Below, one piece after another: positions 63,822-64,000 of a stretch of 64,000 nt of DNA (position 1 is its first letter; the number at the start of each line of letters is the position of its first letter). Source of the DNA: Glycomyces salinus. GTDB taxonomy: Bacteria > Actinomycetota > Actinomycetes > Mycobacteriales > Micromonosporaceae. Location of the stretch: positions 1-64,000 of the forward strand of contig NZ_JAELXW010000011.1 in assembly GCF_016428645.1 (NCBI RefSeq), given 5' to 3'. Under the pieces are notes generated by a model. The model searched no databases. It was not told the DNA's origin and saw only the letters and a list, made by a program, of their open reading frames with translations. Both the position numbers and the translations under genes were made by a program.

Positions 63822-64000
63822 GTGACTCCAGCGAAGCAGACCCTGATCCGGGCGGCCGCCCGCAACAACGCCGGATGGTGCGCGGCCGTCGCCCGCTCAC
63901 ACGGCACGGCGAGTGAGTTCGGGCCGCAGGCGTGGACCGCCCCGGCCCGTACGCCCCAGTTCTACCCGGACGCGGTGACGCTGGCGCCCCGCGCCGACGT
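63822..64000 (+). CDS. Partial N-terminal end of a GNAT-like acetyltransferase
   Basis: Open from GTG 63822 to the window edge (59 codons, no stop). Residues ARNNAGWCAAVARSHG and EFGPQAWTAPARTPQFYPDAVTLAP match the opening typical of a group of actinomycete GNAT-family proteins. The acetyl-CoA-binding motif would lie outside the window. No ribosome site is near; TTGACT at 63785-63790 could be a -35 box, but no good -10 is seen. Confidence 0.6.
   Translation, partial: MTPAKQTLIRAAARNNAGWCAAVARSHGTASEFGPQAWTAPARTPQFYPDAVTLAPRAD

Overview
High-GC, densely packed DNA with GTG/TTG starts, SARP and LacI/TetR/HxlR regulators and many 4-base ATGA junctions. This is an actinomycete chromosome. The density of plant-wall enzymes suggests a soil or plant-associated genus (a Glycomyces-like lineage is a guess from gene content only). 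No rRNA, credible tRNA, CRISPR array, insertion sequence or phage gene was seen.

Layout. 0.2-1.9 kb: DrrAB-type ABC exporter ending in a strong hairpin. 2.0-7.6 kb: CBS protein, a LacI regulator, a deleted alpha/beta-hydrolase remnant, a DUF2264 gene and a second LacI regulator; the first LacI gene and the DUF2264 gene share an AAGCGCTT operator core. 7.6-8.9 kb: secreted trypsin-like protease and a tiny membrane protein that repeats the protease's propeptide motif. 9.5-12.8 kb: AidB-type dehydrogenase and a secreted PL9 pectate lyase. 12.9-13.4 kb: YchJ-like protein.

13.4-31.4 kb is the centrepiece: oligopeptide ABC importer, proline iminopeptidase, Xaa-Pro aminopeptidase, a cytoplasmic GH127 beta-L-arabinofuranosidase, a GntR regulator, then a complete trans-4-hydroxy-L-proline pathway (2-epimerase, three-subunit cis-4-hydroxy-D-proline dehydrogenase, pyrroline-hydroxycarboxylate deaminase, ketoglutarate-semialdehyde dehydrogenase). 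I read it as a utilisation locus for arabinosylated hydroxyproline-rich plant wall glycoproteins (extensins): glycopeptides are imported, trimmed of Pro/Hyp and arabinose in the cytoplasm, and Hyp is burned to 2-oxoglutarate. Both halves carry a near-identical TGTGAYATRTTACTG element upstream, suggesting one regulon.

31.4-44.8 kb: an unknown protein, an Hsp70-transmembrane-beta-propeller fusion, RidA/HxlR divergent pair, an AfsR-like SARP regulator, a GH10 xylanase, a VOC protein, a split LigD locus in which the ligase module is reduced to a short scar, an aldo/keto reductase with a textbook MerR-type 19-bp-spacer promoter, a TetR regulator and a DinB-like protein. 44.9-54.1 kb: sugar ABC transporter (no ATPase gene nearby), an alpha/alpha-barrel glycosidase, two GH43 enzymes, an esterase-like hydrolase and a TauE exporter. 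54.1-58.0 kb: pirin, KatG, RDD protein. 58.0-59.1 kb: no convincing gene, but a decayed copy of the 3' end of the methyltransferase gene that lies at 59.8 kb. 59.8-63.7 kb: small cluster of methyltransferase, UbiA prenyltransferase, acyl-CoA dehydrogenase and type III polyketide synthase. The window ends inside a GNAT-like gene.
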